Assembly (NCBI GenBank): GCA_001648575.1
Contig: LQXN01000064.1
Location: 62,001-126,000, forward strand
Origin: Sutcliffiella horikoshii DSM 8719
GTDB lineage: Bacteria > Bacillota > Bacilli > Bacillales > Bacillaceae_I
Direction: 5' to 3'
Length of the DNA stretch: 64,000 nucleotides
The notes beneath the pieces are model-generated. The model made no database searches. It worked only from the letters and a program-made list of their open reading frames with translations, and had not been told where the DNA came from. Position 1 is the stretch's first letter, and the number at the start of each line of letters is the position of its first letter. The position numbers and the translations under genes were made by a program. This document shows positions 17,366 through 26,013 of this stretch, one piece after another.

Positions 17366-18550
17366 ATGACTGAAGATAAAATAGACAAACGTATCCCCCA
17401 GCCCATCAGAAGAGATGGTGCTGGAGCATTGGACCTTGGACCAAGGAATATACTGAGAGATATTCAAAATCCTGATCTAATCGTGCCACCGAAAACCGAT
17501 GCGGGTATCGTTCCAAATCTGCGCTTTTCCTTTTCAGATACTTCCATGATTTTAAAACATGGCGGATGGTCCAGGGAGATAACAGTCAGAGAGCTTCCCA
17601 TCGCCACCACTTTGGCTGGTGTAAACATGAGTCTTACCTCCGGTGGTGTCAGGGAACTCCATTGGCATAAAGAGGCCGAATGGTCTTATATGATTCTCGG
17701 CAGGGCTCGGATCACTGCTGTAGATCAGAACGGAAAGAATTTCATTGCTGATGTTGGCCCTGGCGACCTCTGGTATTTCCCACCGGGAATCCCGCATTCC
17801 ATACAAGGGTTGGAGCATTGTGAATTCTTGCTGGTTTTTGACTCTGGCGACTTTTCCGACTTAAGCACACTTTCGATTTCCGACTGGTTTGCCCATACCC
17901 CAAAGGAAGTGTTGTCTGCCAACTTCGGAGTTCCTGAGAGTACATTTGATGATCGGCCAAAAGGGCAGGTTTATATCTATCAAAGCGAGGTGCCTGGTTC
18001 TCTTGAAACACAGGCAGTCCAATCACCAAACGGAAAGGTTCCGCTTCCATTCAAATATGAAATGCTAAAACAACCCCCGCTTGAATTTTCAGGAGGTTCC
18101 GTTCGCATTGTCGATTCAACCGTGTTTAAAATATCCAAAACCGTCGCTGCCGCCCTCGTCGAACTGAAACCTGGCGGCATGCGGGAACTTCATTGGCACC
18201 CGAACAATGATGAGTGGCAATATTACCTTACAGGAAAAGCTCGCATGACCGTTTTTCTTGGGAACGGTACAGCCCGAACCTTTGATTACATGGCAGGTGA
18301 CGTCGGTTATGTCCCATTTGCAACTGGACATTACATTCAAAACACAGGCGATGATACGGTCTGGTTCCTCGAAATGTTCAAAAGTGACCGGTTTGAAGAC
18401 GTATCTCTTGCCCAGTGGATGGCACTTACACCTAGACAGCTGGTGGACAGCAATGTCAATCTCAGTTCTTCATTTACTAAGAACATACGAAAGGAAAAAG
18501 AACCTGTTGTAAAGTTCCCGCCTTATACGTATAAGCCGAAAAATAATTAA
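17366..18550 (+). CDS. oxdC: Oxalate decarboxylase-family bicupin
   Basis: The 394-residue protein has two cupin domains, each with a Mn site. Site 1 is [11 protein letters not shown] with distal His in PPGIPHS; site 2 is [12 protein letters not shown] with distal His in FATGHYIQN and a Glu in VWFLEMF. These match Bacillus OxdC, which converts oxalate to formate and CO2, usually under acid stress. The active-site lid differs: it reads [11 protein letters not shown] where OxdC has SENST, so the catalytic Glu of the lid is replaced by Asp and the Asn by Leu. Activity may be altered. The ATG at 17366 follows ggaaggtg; a GTG nine bases earlier is less likely. It is single-gene. Confidence 0.88.
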   Translation: MTEDKIDKRIPQPIRRDGAGALDLGPRNILRDIQNPDLIVPPKTDAGIVPNLRFSFSDTSMILKHGGWSREITVRELPIATTLAGVNMSLTSGGVRELHWHKEAEWSYMILGRARITAVDQNGKNFIADVGPGDLWYFPPGIPHSIQGLEHCEFLLVFDSGDFSDLSTLSISDWFAHTPKEVLSANFGVPESTFDDRPKGQVYIYQSEVPGSLETQAVQSPNGKVPLPFKYEMLKQPPLEFSGGSVRIVDSTVFKISKTVAAALVELKPGGMRELHWHPNNDEWQYYLTGKARMTVFLGNGTARTFDYMAGDVGYVPFATGHYIQNTGDDTVWFLEMFKSDRFEDVSLAQWMALTPRQLVDSNVNLSSSFTKNIRKEKEPVVKFPPYTYKPKNN

Positions 18551-18568
18551 AGGACTATGTGCGCCCTG

Positions 18569-19012
18569 TTAATGCAAACGGGGCTCTTTCTTACTTGTAT
18601 ACCTTAAGGATAAGGCAATAAAAAGAACAAAGGCCGTAATCCCAAGCAAAATATATGGCAAAATATCCATCCAATGAAAAGGCGTTTCATTGAGGTACAC
18701 CGCTTTCAGCCAGATGCCTTCTTGCTCTTCGACTGCAATTGCATTACCAGAGTCCATTCCCTTAATAGCGTAATACTTCGTGCCCTTTTCATAATAATTG
18801 GACGCGTCCCCATAATAGGAACCAGTCCTATCATCAGCCATCCGTTTAACCCCACCGATTTTCTCACCTATATCGGAAGCATCCACCAATTCCTCTGTTA
18901 CTTCATACACTCCACCTTCCCATGCAACAAACTTATATGCCCAATCTAGCGCCTGAGCATTTAATGAAAAAAATGTGAAGCAAATTACAAACAATACCAG
19001 GCCCCTTTTCAT
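18569..19012 (-). CDS. Secreted/membrane protein of unknown function in a sigma-factor operon
   Basis: The 147-residue product has a signal peptide (residues 1-22, ending near NAQALD) and a C-terminal membrane helix (about 115-135) followed by a short basic tail. Most of the chain, including AYKFVAWEGGVYEVTEELVD and EKIGGVKRMADDRTGSYYGDASNYY, would face outside. I do not recognise the family. It lies 30 bp after the pseudo-signal peptidase gene on the same strand, so it is probably the third gene of the sigma-factor operon and a candidate sensor or effector of that system. Confidence 0.7.
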   Translation of the reverse strand: MKRGLVLFVICFTFFSLNAQALDWAYKFVAWEGGVYEVTEELVDASDIGEKIGGVKRMADDRTGSYYGDASNYYEKGTKYYAIKGMDSGNAIAVEEQEGIWLKAVYLNETPFHWMDILPYILLGITAFVLFIALSLRYTSKKEPRLH

Positions 19013-19042
19013 CCTTCTATCCCCCGTCTATAATCTCTCCTA

Positions 19043-19798
19043 TTACTTCCACTTCCGGTAGCCTAAAACCTTCCCGTTTATATTTTCAATCGGCACCGCT
19101 CCGAAATCCCTGCTATCAAAGCTTCTCCACCAGGCGTCCCCCAAAAGAAAAACATGATCCGCAGGGATGATGTACTCTTTAGTATCATATTCTTTTGCAT
19201 CCTCAAACAAAGGACGATTATAAACATTATCCCGCCCTCTTCCATAAAATGCATCCAGCTTTTTGTTATCTATATAAACCTGTGCGTCTTTCAAGTAAAT
19301 CGTTTCTCCTGGCAGCCCCACAATTCTTGAAATACTTTTTGGTTCATTGTTCATAGTTGGATTGGTTCTTAGTTTTTCAGGATACGTGAAATACACAACT
19401 TCTCCGCGGGTAATTTCATTCAGTTCATAATAATTCGGATCGATCACAAGCTGATCTTTATAGAAATGGTGATCTCCCCTATCCATGGCATCACTAATCC
19501 ATTCATATAACATCATGTCATCCTCATACACAACTCTTTCAATATCTGGGGAAGTCAGTGGGTCGGTGATGACAGAAGAGGCGGGTTCAAAAGGATTTCC
19601 AACAATAAGTGCGACGATCAATAAGGAAGCGCAAAGCGACATAACTATACCAAAAGAAAAAATGACCGGTACCCGTTTTGAGGTTTCTTGTTTTATATTT
19701 TGGTATACCGCAAGTTTACGACTTTCGGAAAATGATGCATGTTCAAACACAGTTTGATCCATTTTTTCCCGAAGATATTTTAACTCTTGATCAATCAT
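19043..19798 (-). CDS. Membrane protein with degenerate signal-peptidase I (S26) domain; candidate anti-sigma factor
   Basis: The 251-residue protein has a 40-residue charged cytoplasmic N-terminus, a membrane helix (about 45-67) and an outer domain with clear S26 boxes: TRGEVVYFTYP, RIVGLPGETIYLKD and LLGDAWWRSFDSRDFGAV. The expected catalytic Ser is missing: the box normally reading GDSM reads SDAM. The general-base Lys, which should precede the Arg of RIVGLPGE, is Ser. So the fold seems kept and the protease lost. The gene overlaps the upstream ECF sigma gene by eight bases. Position and topology fit an anti-sigma factor; this role is inferred. Confidence 0.75.
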   Translation of the reverse strand: MIDQELKYLREKMDQTVFEHASFSESRKLAVYQNIKQETSKRVPVIFSFGIVMSLCASLLIVALIVGNPFEPASSVITDPLTSPDIERVVYEDDMMLYEWISDAMDRGDHHFYKDQLVIDPNYYELNEITRGEVVYFTYPEKLRTNPTMNNEPKSISRIVGLPGETIYLKDAQVYIDNKKLDAFYGRGRDNVYNRPLFEDAKEYDTKEYIIPADHVFLLGDAWWRSFDSRDFGAVPIENINGKVLGYRKWK

Positions 19799-20354
19799 TT
19801 CCTTTACCCCCTTCCATATAACGCATCCTCAATAACTCTTTTCCTCTTGATAGTCTAGTCTTGACGGTACTGAGGTTGAGTTGGAGAAAACTACTGATGT
19901 CCTTCATACTGAGTTCCTCATAATAAAAGAGGAACACGACTTCTCTATATTTTAAGGGCAGGGCCAACACATGATCAGCCAAATCATTTTGTTGCTCTTT
20001 TTCTAGTAGCGCATGCTCAGGAGTGATTTTTGGATCCGCAATCACACTTCCGAACATTTCAGAGAGTTGTACTCTTCTGTAGTTCCAGCTCTTTAAGTAA
20101 TCCTTGCAATTATTGATCGCTATCCTATACAGATATGTCTTTACACTGGACTCACCGCGAAAGCTGTCGAGATTTTTGAAATATGATACAAATACCTCCT
20201 GGGAAATATCTTCAGCTACATTAAAATCCTTCACATAGGAATATGCCAGTTTAACGATACTGCTCCCGTACTGGTTCATTACACTTTCCAGGTGTCTTTC
20301 TTTATGGTTGAATACATGCATTGTTTCTTCCAAGGCTGACTTCACCCCTCCCAT
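19791..20354 (-). CDS. ECF-type sigma factor
   Basis: The 187-residue protein has sigma region 2 (SIVKLAYSYVKDFNVAEDISQEVFVSYFKNLDSFRG, then VKTYLYRIAINNCKDYLKSW) and region 4 (LALPLKYREVVFLFYYEELSMKDISSFLQLNLSTVKTRLSRGKELL). It directs RNA polymerase to extracytoplasmic-stress promoters. The start is uncertain: the ATG at 20354 has no ribosome site, while a TTG at 20333 lies 13 bases after gggagggg and an ATG at 20321 after ggaag. The gene overlaps the downstream membrane gene, as sigma/anti-sigma pairs usually do. The subgroup was not assigned and the inducing signal is unknown. Confidence 0.88.
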   Translation of the reverse strand: MGGVKSALEETMHVFNHKERHLESVMNQYGSSIVKLAYSYVKDFNVAEDISQEVFVSYFKNLDSFRGESSVKTYLYRIAINNCKDYLKSWNYRRVQLSEMFGSVIADPKITPEHALLEKEQQNDLADHVLALPLKYREVVFLFYYEELSMKDISSFLQLNLSTVKTRLSRGKELLRMRYMEGGKGND

Positions 20355-20428
20355 TCTTTTTATCTATAGCGTTAGACGACGATACACTTTAGAAAGTTTG
20401 GAAAATCTTTCATTTTATTTTATCAAAA

Positions 20429-20612
20429 TGGTGTTTCGTAAACTTTGTTGCTGTTACGAATACTCCAACTAGCCGTAATATTACTTGCTGTCGTGCTCTT
20501 TTCTTGGTTGAAACTAATAGACTGCTTGCTAATTTAAATGTTACTAAGCTGTCAAAGGCCAATTTCCGACTTTTCACTAGTGATTAGTAACATTCTTTGA
20601 GAAAAGGGCCTA
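20429..20612 (+). repeat. Interspersed ~190-bp element, copy B
   Basis: The blocks run in the same order as in copies A and C: tttcgtaaactttgttgct, gtaatattacttgctgtcgtgctctttt, gccaatttccgacttttca, agtaac, and tctttgagaaaagggcct at the right end. The left ttgttgct and right end are roughly inverted. It fills the gap between the sigma-factor operon and the aminopeptidase terminator; nothing else was seen in that gap. Confidence 0.75.
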
Positions 20613-20623
20613 CCAAAAGAAAA

Positions 20624-20660
20624 AGCAGGAGAACTTCTTTAATAAAGAAATTCTCCTGCA
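20624..20660 (-). terminator. Terminator of the M29 aminopeptidase gene
   Basis: On the minus strand, gcaggagaatttcttt pairs with aaagaagttctcctgc (one mismatch) and is followed by tttttc, just past the stop codon. Confidence 0.8.
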
Positions 20661-20666
20661 ATATAT

Positions 20667-21893
20667 TTAGATGGACCATTCGCCATCAGTCATTATTGTT
20701 TCTTTTATACCTTCTTCCGTTTCTCCCTCAATGCTCAGCTTATCTGAACCAATCATGAAGTCAACGTGAATCATGCTAGTGTTGATCCCTTTAGCTTCCA
20801 ACTCTTCTTTGCTCATCTTCGCTCCGCCTTCGATATTGATGGGATAAGCAGAACCCAGCGCCAAGTGGCAGGAAGCATTTTCATCAAACAGTGTATTATA
20901 GAAAATCACTTCTTGCTTGGATACTGGTGAACTGTGTGGGACAAGCGCCACCTCACCTAGATGCAGTGCTCCTTCATCGGTTTCCAGAAGTTTTTTCAAC
21001 ACTTCATACCCTTGCTCCGCAGAAAACTCCACCATTTTACCGTTTTTGAATGTAAGGCTAAAGTTGTCAACCAGGTTTCCATTTAAATTTAAAGGTTTTG
21101 TAGAAGCTACAACTCCATTTACTCCCGTTTTAACAGGCGCTGTAAATACTTCCTCTGTTGGAAGGTTGGGAACAAAATAAGTCCCCTCATCATTATTCAT
21201 TCCACCGCCAAGCCAAACCTGTTCTTCTGGAAGCTCGATGGTCAGGTCCGTTCCTGGTGCTTTGTAATGGAGCTTTTTGTATTTTTTCGTATTTAGCACC
21301 TTGAGCTTTTCTTGTAAGGTTTTAATATGCTTATTCCATGCTTCCACAGGGTCGTTTTCATTAACACGTGTAACTTGGAAAATGTTTTCCCACAAGCTTG
21401 CAACCTGTTCTTCAGGAGACTTTCCAGGATAAAGCTTGGCTGCCCACTCTTGTGATGGCACGGAAACAATTGCCCAGCTGACCTTGGCGGTTTGAATGTA
21501 TTTCCGGTAGTTTTGCATTGCTCTCGCTTGAGCTTTGTTGGAAATGGATACCCGCTCAGGATCAACGTCTTTAAGAAGATCTGGATTAGAAGCAACAATT
21601 GACATAAATGCCGCACCTTCTTCTGCCATTTCCTCCAACCCTTTTACTTTCCACTCCCGGACAGTTTGAAGGGAGTCTGTCGAAGCGGTTTCATATGTAA
21701 TCTTGGTTAGTTGTTCGTCGTTCCATTCCGTGTGAACATATTTGGCGCCGAGCTTGTAAGCTATTCTTGCAACCTCTCTGACAAAGGGCGCTGCCGATAT
21801 AGGTGCATTGATGACTAGCGGCTGATTTTCTTGAAGGTTTATTCCCACTTTCAGCGCTAGTTCTGCGTATTTGGTCATTTTTTCATGTAGCAC
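20667..21893 (-). CDS. ampS: M29-family metal-dependent aminopeptidase (AmpS/thermophilic type)
   Basis: The 408-residue cytoplasmic exopeptidase removes N-terminal residues from peptides. M29 features include LVINAPISAAPFVREVARIAYKLGAKYVH near the N-terminus, LPEEQVWLGGGMNNDEGTYFVPNLPTEEVF in the centre, and the metal-binding C-terminus with LGEVALVPHSSPV, LALGSAYP and IHVDFMIGS. The GTG start at 21893 follows aaaggagg by eight bases and gives the expected length; the open frame extends 25 codons upstream without support. It is a single gene, bounded upstream by the second 52-bp array. Confidence 0.85.
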   Translation of the reverse strand: MLHEKMTKYAELALKVGINLQENQPLVINAPISAAPFVREVARIAYKLGAKYVHTEWNDEQLTKITYETASTDSLQTVREWKVKGLEEMAEEGAAFMSIVASNPDLLKDVDPERVSISNKAQARAMQNYRKYIQTAKVSWAIVSVPSQEWAAKLYPGKSPEEQVASLWENIFQVTRVNENDPVEAWNKHIKTLQEKLKVLNTKKYKKLHYKAPGTDLTIELPEEQVWLGGGMNNDEGTYFVPNLPTEEVFTAPVKTGVNGVVASTKPLNLNGNLVDNFSLTFKNGKMVEFSAEQGYEVLKKLLETDEGALHLGEVALVPHSSPVSKQEVIFYNTLFDENASCHLALGSAYPINIEGGAKMSKEELEAKGINTSMIHVDFMIGSDKLSIEGETEEGIKETIMTDGEWSI

Positions 21894-22016
21894 TATGTAT
21901 TTCCTCCTTTTGGTCGATGAGAATATTGTATCATAGGTTGCTAGAAAAGAAGATAAGGTTGGTTGCATTGATAAGTGGGGATTGTATGCAGGAGAATTAG
22001 AGTGTAATTGGAGCTG

Positions 22017-22648
22017 TATGACACATTAAATTTTGTTTCATTTGAATTTTCGCCGCGGCTCATTTGGGTTGTATGACACGCAAAATCATGTTTCCTTTGA
22101 AGGTTCGTGTCTCATTCGTGCTGTATGACACGCATAGTTATGTTTCCTTTAAGATTTTCGCGTATCATTCGTGCTGTATGGCACACAAAGTCATCTCTCA
22201 TTTGAATGTTCGTGTCTCATTCGTGCTGTATGACACGCAAAATTATGTTCCCTTTGAATGTTCGTGTCTCATTCGTGCTGTATGGCACGCAAAGTCATGT
22301 TTCCTTTGAAGGGTTCGCGTTTCATTCGTGCTGTATGGCACGCAAAATCATGCCTCCTTTGAATGTTCGCGTTTCATTCGTGCTGTATGACACGCAAAGT
22401 CATGTCTCCTTTGAATGTTCGCGTTTCATTCGTGCTCTATGACACGCCAAATCATGCCTCCTTTGAATGTTCGCGTATCATTGGTGCTCTATGACACGCA
22501 AAATCATGCCTCCTTTGAATGTTCACGCCTCATTCCTACTGTATGACACGCAAAATCATGCCTCCTTTGAATGTTCACGCCTCATTCCTACCAATTGACA
22601 CGCAAAATCAATACTTCATCAGAATTTTAGCATCGCGTTTCATTCGTG
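22017..22648. repeat. Array of about twelve 52-bp tandem units (array 2)
   Basis: Units begin near 22017, 22072, 22124, 22177, 22229, 22281, 22334, 22386, 22438, 22490, 22542 and 22594. The first interval is 55 bp and the rest 52-53. The consensus begins TATGACACGCAAAATCATG, passes through cctcctttgaa and ends TGTTCGCGTTTCATTCGTGCTG. The opening and closing modules match those of array 1, while the middle 20-odd bases differ. Junction hairpins (GCGTTTCAT or GCGTGTCTCAT with ATGACACGC) are again possible. Open frames through it are repetitive (SHSCCMTRKIMFP) and have no ribosome site. The left flank 21894-22016 shows nothing else beyond the ampS ribosome site. Confidence 0.9.
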
Positions 22649-22721
22649 TTAATAATATGAATTCCAAGTGGACAACTTTAACCTTAATAAGGTAACCCCA
22701 CCATCGGCATCAGTACTCAAT

Positions 22722-22759
22722 AAAAAAGACCAACTCTCCCTAATTCAGGAAAGTTGGCC
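22722..22759 (-). terminator. Terminator of ptsHI
   Basis: On the minus strand ggccaact pairs with agttggtc (one G-T pair), with partial pairing inside, followed by six T. It lies 15 bp after the ptsI stop. Confidence 0.75.
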
Positions 22760-22773
22760 CCTCACTCTATCAA

Positions 22774-24492
22774 TTACACATTGAACTTCTCTTTCACAAA
22801 TTCCACAACTTCTTCTGCTGTGCTCATGCCAAGGATCTCTTCACGGTAGGAAGCAGCTTCCTCTTTAGAGATATTACGCAATTGGCTTCTTGCAGGAAGG
22901 ATGGATGTCGCGCTCATGCTGAACTCGTCAAGTCCTAGTCCTAGAAGGATCGGGATTGCGATTGGATCGCCAGCCATTTCTCCACACATGCCGGCCCATT
23001 TGCCGTTTTTGTGTGCAGCTTGAATGACATTATCCACTAAACGCAGGATGGCCGGGTTGTATGGTTGATACAAGTAGGAAACTTGCTCGTTCATACGGTC
23101 GGCAGCCATTGTGTATTGGATCAAGTCGTTCGTTCCGATGCTGAAGAAGTCTACTTCTTTCGCGAAAATATCAGCCAAGACCGCTGTTGATGGAATTTCC
23201 ACCATGATGCCGATCTCGATATTCTCGTTAACAGTTGTACCATTCTTCACAAGCTCTTCTTTTTCTTCTAAAAGAATTGCTTTTGCTTGGCGGAATTCGT
23301 CCAATGTCGCAATCATCGGGAACATGATTTTCAGGTTTCCGTAAGAGCTGGCACGCAATAATGCGCGAAGCTGTGTACGGAAAATATCCTGTTCCTCCAG
23401 GCAAAGGCGAATTGCACGGAAGCCTAGGAATGGGTTCATTTCTTTTGGAAGGTTCAAGTAAGGAAGTTCCTTATCTCCACCGATGTCCAATGTACGGACA
23501 ACAACCGGTTTGCCTTCCATGCTTTCAAGAACCTCTTTATAGGCTTTGTACTGCTCGTCCTCTGTTGGAAGTTCGGTTCTGCCCATGTATAAGAATTCTG
23601 TACGGTAAAGACCGACGCCTTCTCCGCCATTGGTAAGAACACCTTTCACATCTTTAGGAGTACCGATGTTTGCAGCAAGTTCGACTTCTTGTCCGTCAGA
23701 GGAAAGACTCTTCTCATTGACAAGCTTAGCCCACTCTTTTTTCTGTGCTTCATGCTTTTCTTGTTTTTCTGTGTAAGTAGCAATTTCTTCTTCCGTCGGA
23801 TCGACGATTACCATACCGTCCAAACCATCAATAATGACCATTGTGTCATTTTGGATGGTTTCCATGACGTTCTTTGTTCCGACTACTGCCGGAATTTCCA
23901 TGGAACGCGCCATGATGGCAGAGTGGGATGTACGTCCACCGATGTCAGTCGTAAATGCTTTTACATATTGTCGATTAAGCTGAGCAGTGTCAGAAGGAGT
24001 TAAATCTTCTGCAATGATGACAACTTCTTCTGAAATAAGCGCCGGATTGGAAACCGTCACACCTAAAAGGTGAGCAAGAACACGTTTTGTCACGTCGCGG
24101 ATATCCGCTGCACGCTCTTTCATGTACTCGTTGTCCATTTGTTCAAACATATTGATGAACATGCCTGCTGTTTCATCCAAAGCATATTCAGCATTTACAC
24201 TGTCGCTTTTGATTTTATCTTTAATTGGATTCAAAAGTTCCGGATCACTTAAAACAAGAAGGTGGGCAGAGAAGATTTCAGCCTTGTCCGCTCCAAGCTC
24301 CTTGTGGGCGTGCTCCTTGATCTTTTCCAATTCAGTTTTAGAGATTTCTACTGCTTTTTCAAATCTTTCCACTTCCGCTTGGGCATTGTCGATCGTCTTT
24401 TTTTCCACGGAAAGTTCCGGGTTCTCCAGACGATATGCTTTCGCAATGGCAATCCCGCTGGAAGCAGGTATTCCCTGGATTGTGTTTGACAT
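22774..24492 (-). CDS. ptsI: Phosphoenolpyruvate-protein phosphotransferase (PTS enzyme I)
   Basis: Enzyme I autophosphorylates with PEP and passes the phosphate to HPr, starting all PTS sugar uptake. The 572-residue length is standard. The phosphorylated His lies in [17 protein letters not shown]; the PEP-binding domain shows [24 protein letters not shown] and the signature [19 protein letters not shown]. The C-terminal active-site Cys is in [10 protein letters not shown]. Its ATG overlaps the ptsH stop codon (TAATG). The pair is preceded by a GlcT-type antiterminator but no ptsG. Confidence 0.97.
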   Translation of the reverse strand: MSNTIQGIPASSGIAIAKAYRLENPELSVEKKTIDNAQAEVERFEKAVEISKTELEKIKEHAHKELGADKAEIFSAHLLVLSDPELLNPIKDKIKSDSVNAEYALDETAGMFINMFEQMDNEYMKERAADIRDVTKRVLAHLLGVTVSNPALISEEVVIIAEDLTPSDTAQLNRQYVKAFTTDIGGRTSHSAIMARSMEIPAVVGTKNVMETIQNDTMVIIDGLDGMVIVDPTEEEIATYTEKQEKHEAQKKEWAKLVNEKSLSSDGQEVELAANIGTPKDVKGVLTNGGEGVGLYRTEFLYMGRTELPTEDEQYKAYKEVLESMEGKPVVVRTLDIGGDKELPYLNLPKEMNPFLGFRAIRLCLEEQDIFRTQLRALLRASSYGNLKIMFPMIATLDEFRQAKAILLEEKEELVKNGTTVNENIEIGIMVEIPSTAVLADIFAKEVDFFSIGTNDLIQYTMAADRMNEQVSYLYQPYNPAILRLVDNVIQAAHKNGKWAGMCGEMAGDPIAIPILLGLGLDEFSMSATSILPARSQLRNISKEEAASYREEILGMSTAEEVVEFVKEKFNV

Positions 24493-24758
24493 TATTCCCC
24501 TAACCCTTCTGATTTCAAAGTTTCTTCAATTGCAGAAATAGCCTCGCTCTCATCAGAACCTTCTGCAACGATCTTGATTTCCGCGCCTTGAGGAATTCCT
24601 AAGGACATTACACCCATGATGGATTTCAGGTTTACAGATTTGCCGTTGTACTCAAGGTTAACGTCCGCATCGAACTTTCCTGCCGTTTGTACCAATTGTG
24701 TTGCCGGACGTGCGTGAATTCCTGAATCTGCTGTTACTTTGAATGTTTTTTCTGCCAT
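24492..24758 (-). CDS. ptsH: Phosphocarrier protein HPr
   Basis: HPr carries phosphate from enzyme I to sugar-specific EIIA proteins and, when phosphorylated on Ser46, acts with CcpA in carbon catabolite repression. The 88-residue protein has His15 in [11 protein letters not shown] and Ser46 in [12 protein letters not shown], with correct numbering when the start is the ATG at 24758. That ATG follows aaaggag; three extra codons upstream are unsupported. It is translationally coupled to ptsI. Confidence 0.97.
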   Translation of the reverse strand: MAEKTFKVTADSGIHARPATQLVQTAGKFDADVNLEYNGKSVNLKSIMGVMSLGIPQGAEIKIVAEGSDESEAISAIEETLKSEGLGE

Positions 24759-24963
24759 TGTAATCAAACTCCTTTGGGATATGTTTTTTTATTTTTAATA
24801 GTACTTAATGTACATGGTTTTTTTCACCGTTTCAACCAAATGGTCACAGGAGTAAAAAAACCTGCTCAGAAACCGTTCAACTGTTAAGAACCTTGTTTCC
24901 CTTTATTTCTATACCCTGTAGCTTTCACCACTAATCGCAGTGGATATGTAGGTATGAATATAG

Positions 24964-25064
24964 AAAAAGGCATGAGAAAGGGGTTTATATCTATAAAAGG
25001 GTACACTTGTCCCTTAGTATTGATCAAAACCTCTTCACTCATGCCTGATCGTATCAGTAACACG
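24964..25064 (-). promoter_or_regulatory. GlcT-type ribonucleic antiterminator (RAT) and terminator in the ptsH leader
   Basis: On the minus strand the leader contains gtgttactgatacgatcag directly followed by gcatgag (25038-25064). This is very close to the GlcT RAT sequence I remember from the B. subtilis ptsG leader. The ggcatgag arm (25038-25045) pairs with ctcatgcc at 24969-24976, followed by five T. That forms a terminator overlapping the RAT, with partial inner pairing (gaagagg with cccctttc). The layout implies that active GlcT allows ptsHI transcription when glucose is present. The hairpin lies about 205 bp upstream of ptsH. The rest of the 24759-25174 gap shows nothing else certain. 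Confidence 0.8.
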
Positions 25065-25174
25065 TAAAGTTCTTATCTATGTTGAAAGCATTTGCATGAA
25101 CAAATAGTTGAACGCTTCCTAACTGTCCGATGAGATTGTAGCATAAAAAACAAAAGCTTGGCAATACTTTTGAC

Positions 25175-25363
25175 TCATACACCGCTCTTTTTCTTTTTAA
25201 AGAGCATCATGATTGCATAAGGGATCACCCCGAAGAGCTGAAACGCGATTGGAGAACGCTCTTGTTTTTTAATTTGTCTTTGCTCACGCTTTACTTCTTT
25301 TGGCTGGTCCATATAAGTTACAAGCTGCTGGGTCACATATTTTACATAATCATTTGTTTTCAA
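25175..25363 (-). CDS. yqzE: YqzE family protein
   Basis: This 62-residue protein matches YqzE, a short Bacillus family usually linked to the comG operon, with the conserved start MKTNDYVKYVTQQLVTYMDQP. The middle is strongly basic and the end is hydrophobic (FQLFGVIPYAIMMLF) followed by lysines, suggesting weak membrane association. The TTG start at 25363 follows ggtggtga. Function is unknown. Here it is separated from comGG by the shikimate kinase and YuzF-like genes. Confidence 0.8.
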   Translation of the reverse strand: MKTNDYVKYVTQQLVTYMDQPKEVKREQRQIKKQERSPIAFQLFGVIPYAIMMLFKKKKSGV

Positions 25364-25394
25364 TTTAAGTCACCACCAAAAAGATTCTTTATCT

Positions 25395-25910
25395 TTAGTG
25401 TGGACTGTTATTACATGTTTTAATCGCGTTATAAACGGATTCTGCCGCATCTTCCAAGGTCAGTCCGGTTGTATTCACCGAGATGTGTGCTTGATCATAT
25501 AGTGGTAAACGTGTTTTGAAAAGTTCTATGACCTCTTCTTTCTTTTTCTGTTTTACAAGCGGTCTGGTTGTATCATTTTCTAAACGATCCCAAATGATTT
25601 CCGGGTCTGCATTTAAAAAAATCATAAAGCCGTTTTCTTTCATCCATTCAATGTTTGCCTGGTCTTTAACTATTCCTCCGCCAGTAGTAACAATGGCATC
25701 ATGGACTGGGAGGTCTTTCAGTACCTTCTTCTCCAAAGCACGAAAATGCCCCTCACCATATTCTTGGAAGATTTCCGTTATTTCCATATTCATGTTGTTT
25801 TCAATTACAGTATCTGTATCGAAGACTGGGATATTTAGTTTAGTTGCCAACACTTGTCCAATTGTAGTTTTTCCAGCTCCCATAAACCCTATAAGATAGA
25901 TGCTCTTCAT
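25395..25910 (-). CDS. aroK: Shikimate kinase
   Basis: The enzyme phosphorylates shikimate at O3 in the pathway to chorismate and the aromatic amino acids. The 171-residue sequence has Walker A GFMGAGKTT, the shikimate-binding DTDTVIE (DxD), the Arg in EGHFRALE, TGGGIV, and the lid segment with DTTRPLV. Length is normal for the family. The ATG at 25910 gives the canonical MKSIYLIGFMGAGKTT. It lies 31 bp upstream of yqzE on the same strand. Confidence 0.95.
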   Translation of the reverse strand: MKSIYLIGFMGAGKTTIGQVLATKLNIPVFDTDTVIENNMNMEITEIFQEYGEGHFRALEKKVLKDLPVHDAIVTTGGGIVKDQANIEWMKENGFMIFLNADPEIIWDRLENDTTRPLVKQKKKEEVIELFKTRLPLYDQAHISVNTTGLTLEDAAESVYNAIKTCNNSPH

Positions 25911-25968
25911 AATCGCTGCCTCTCTTTCATTTGGGATGCATTTTAATTATAAAGGAAATACCGACCAC

Positions 25969-26002
25969 TAAAAAGTGCCTCCTTGTAGAGGAGACACTTT
26001 TA
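25969..26002 (-). terminator. Terminator of the YuzF-like gene
   Basis: On the minus strand aaaagtgtctcctc pairs with gaggcacttttt (imperfect by a small offset) around a short loop, 12 bp after the stop codon. Confidence 0.7.
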
Positions 26003-26013
26003 TACATTTCTGA

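Noticed and set aside
22064-22442. Repetitive open frames encoding SHSCCMTRK-like peptides
   Set aside because: They follow the 52-bp DNA repeat, lack ribosome sites and have no domain.
25085-25098. cre site in the ptsH leader (tgaaagcatttgca)
   Set aside because: The central CG is CA and the match is weak.
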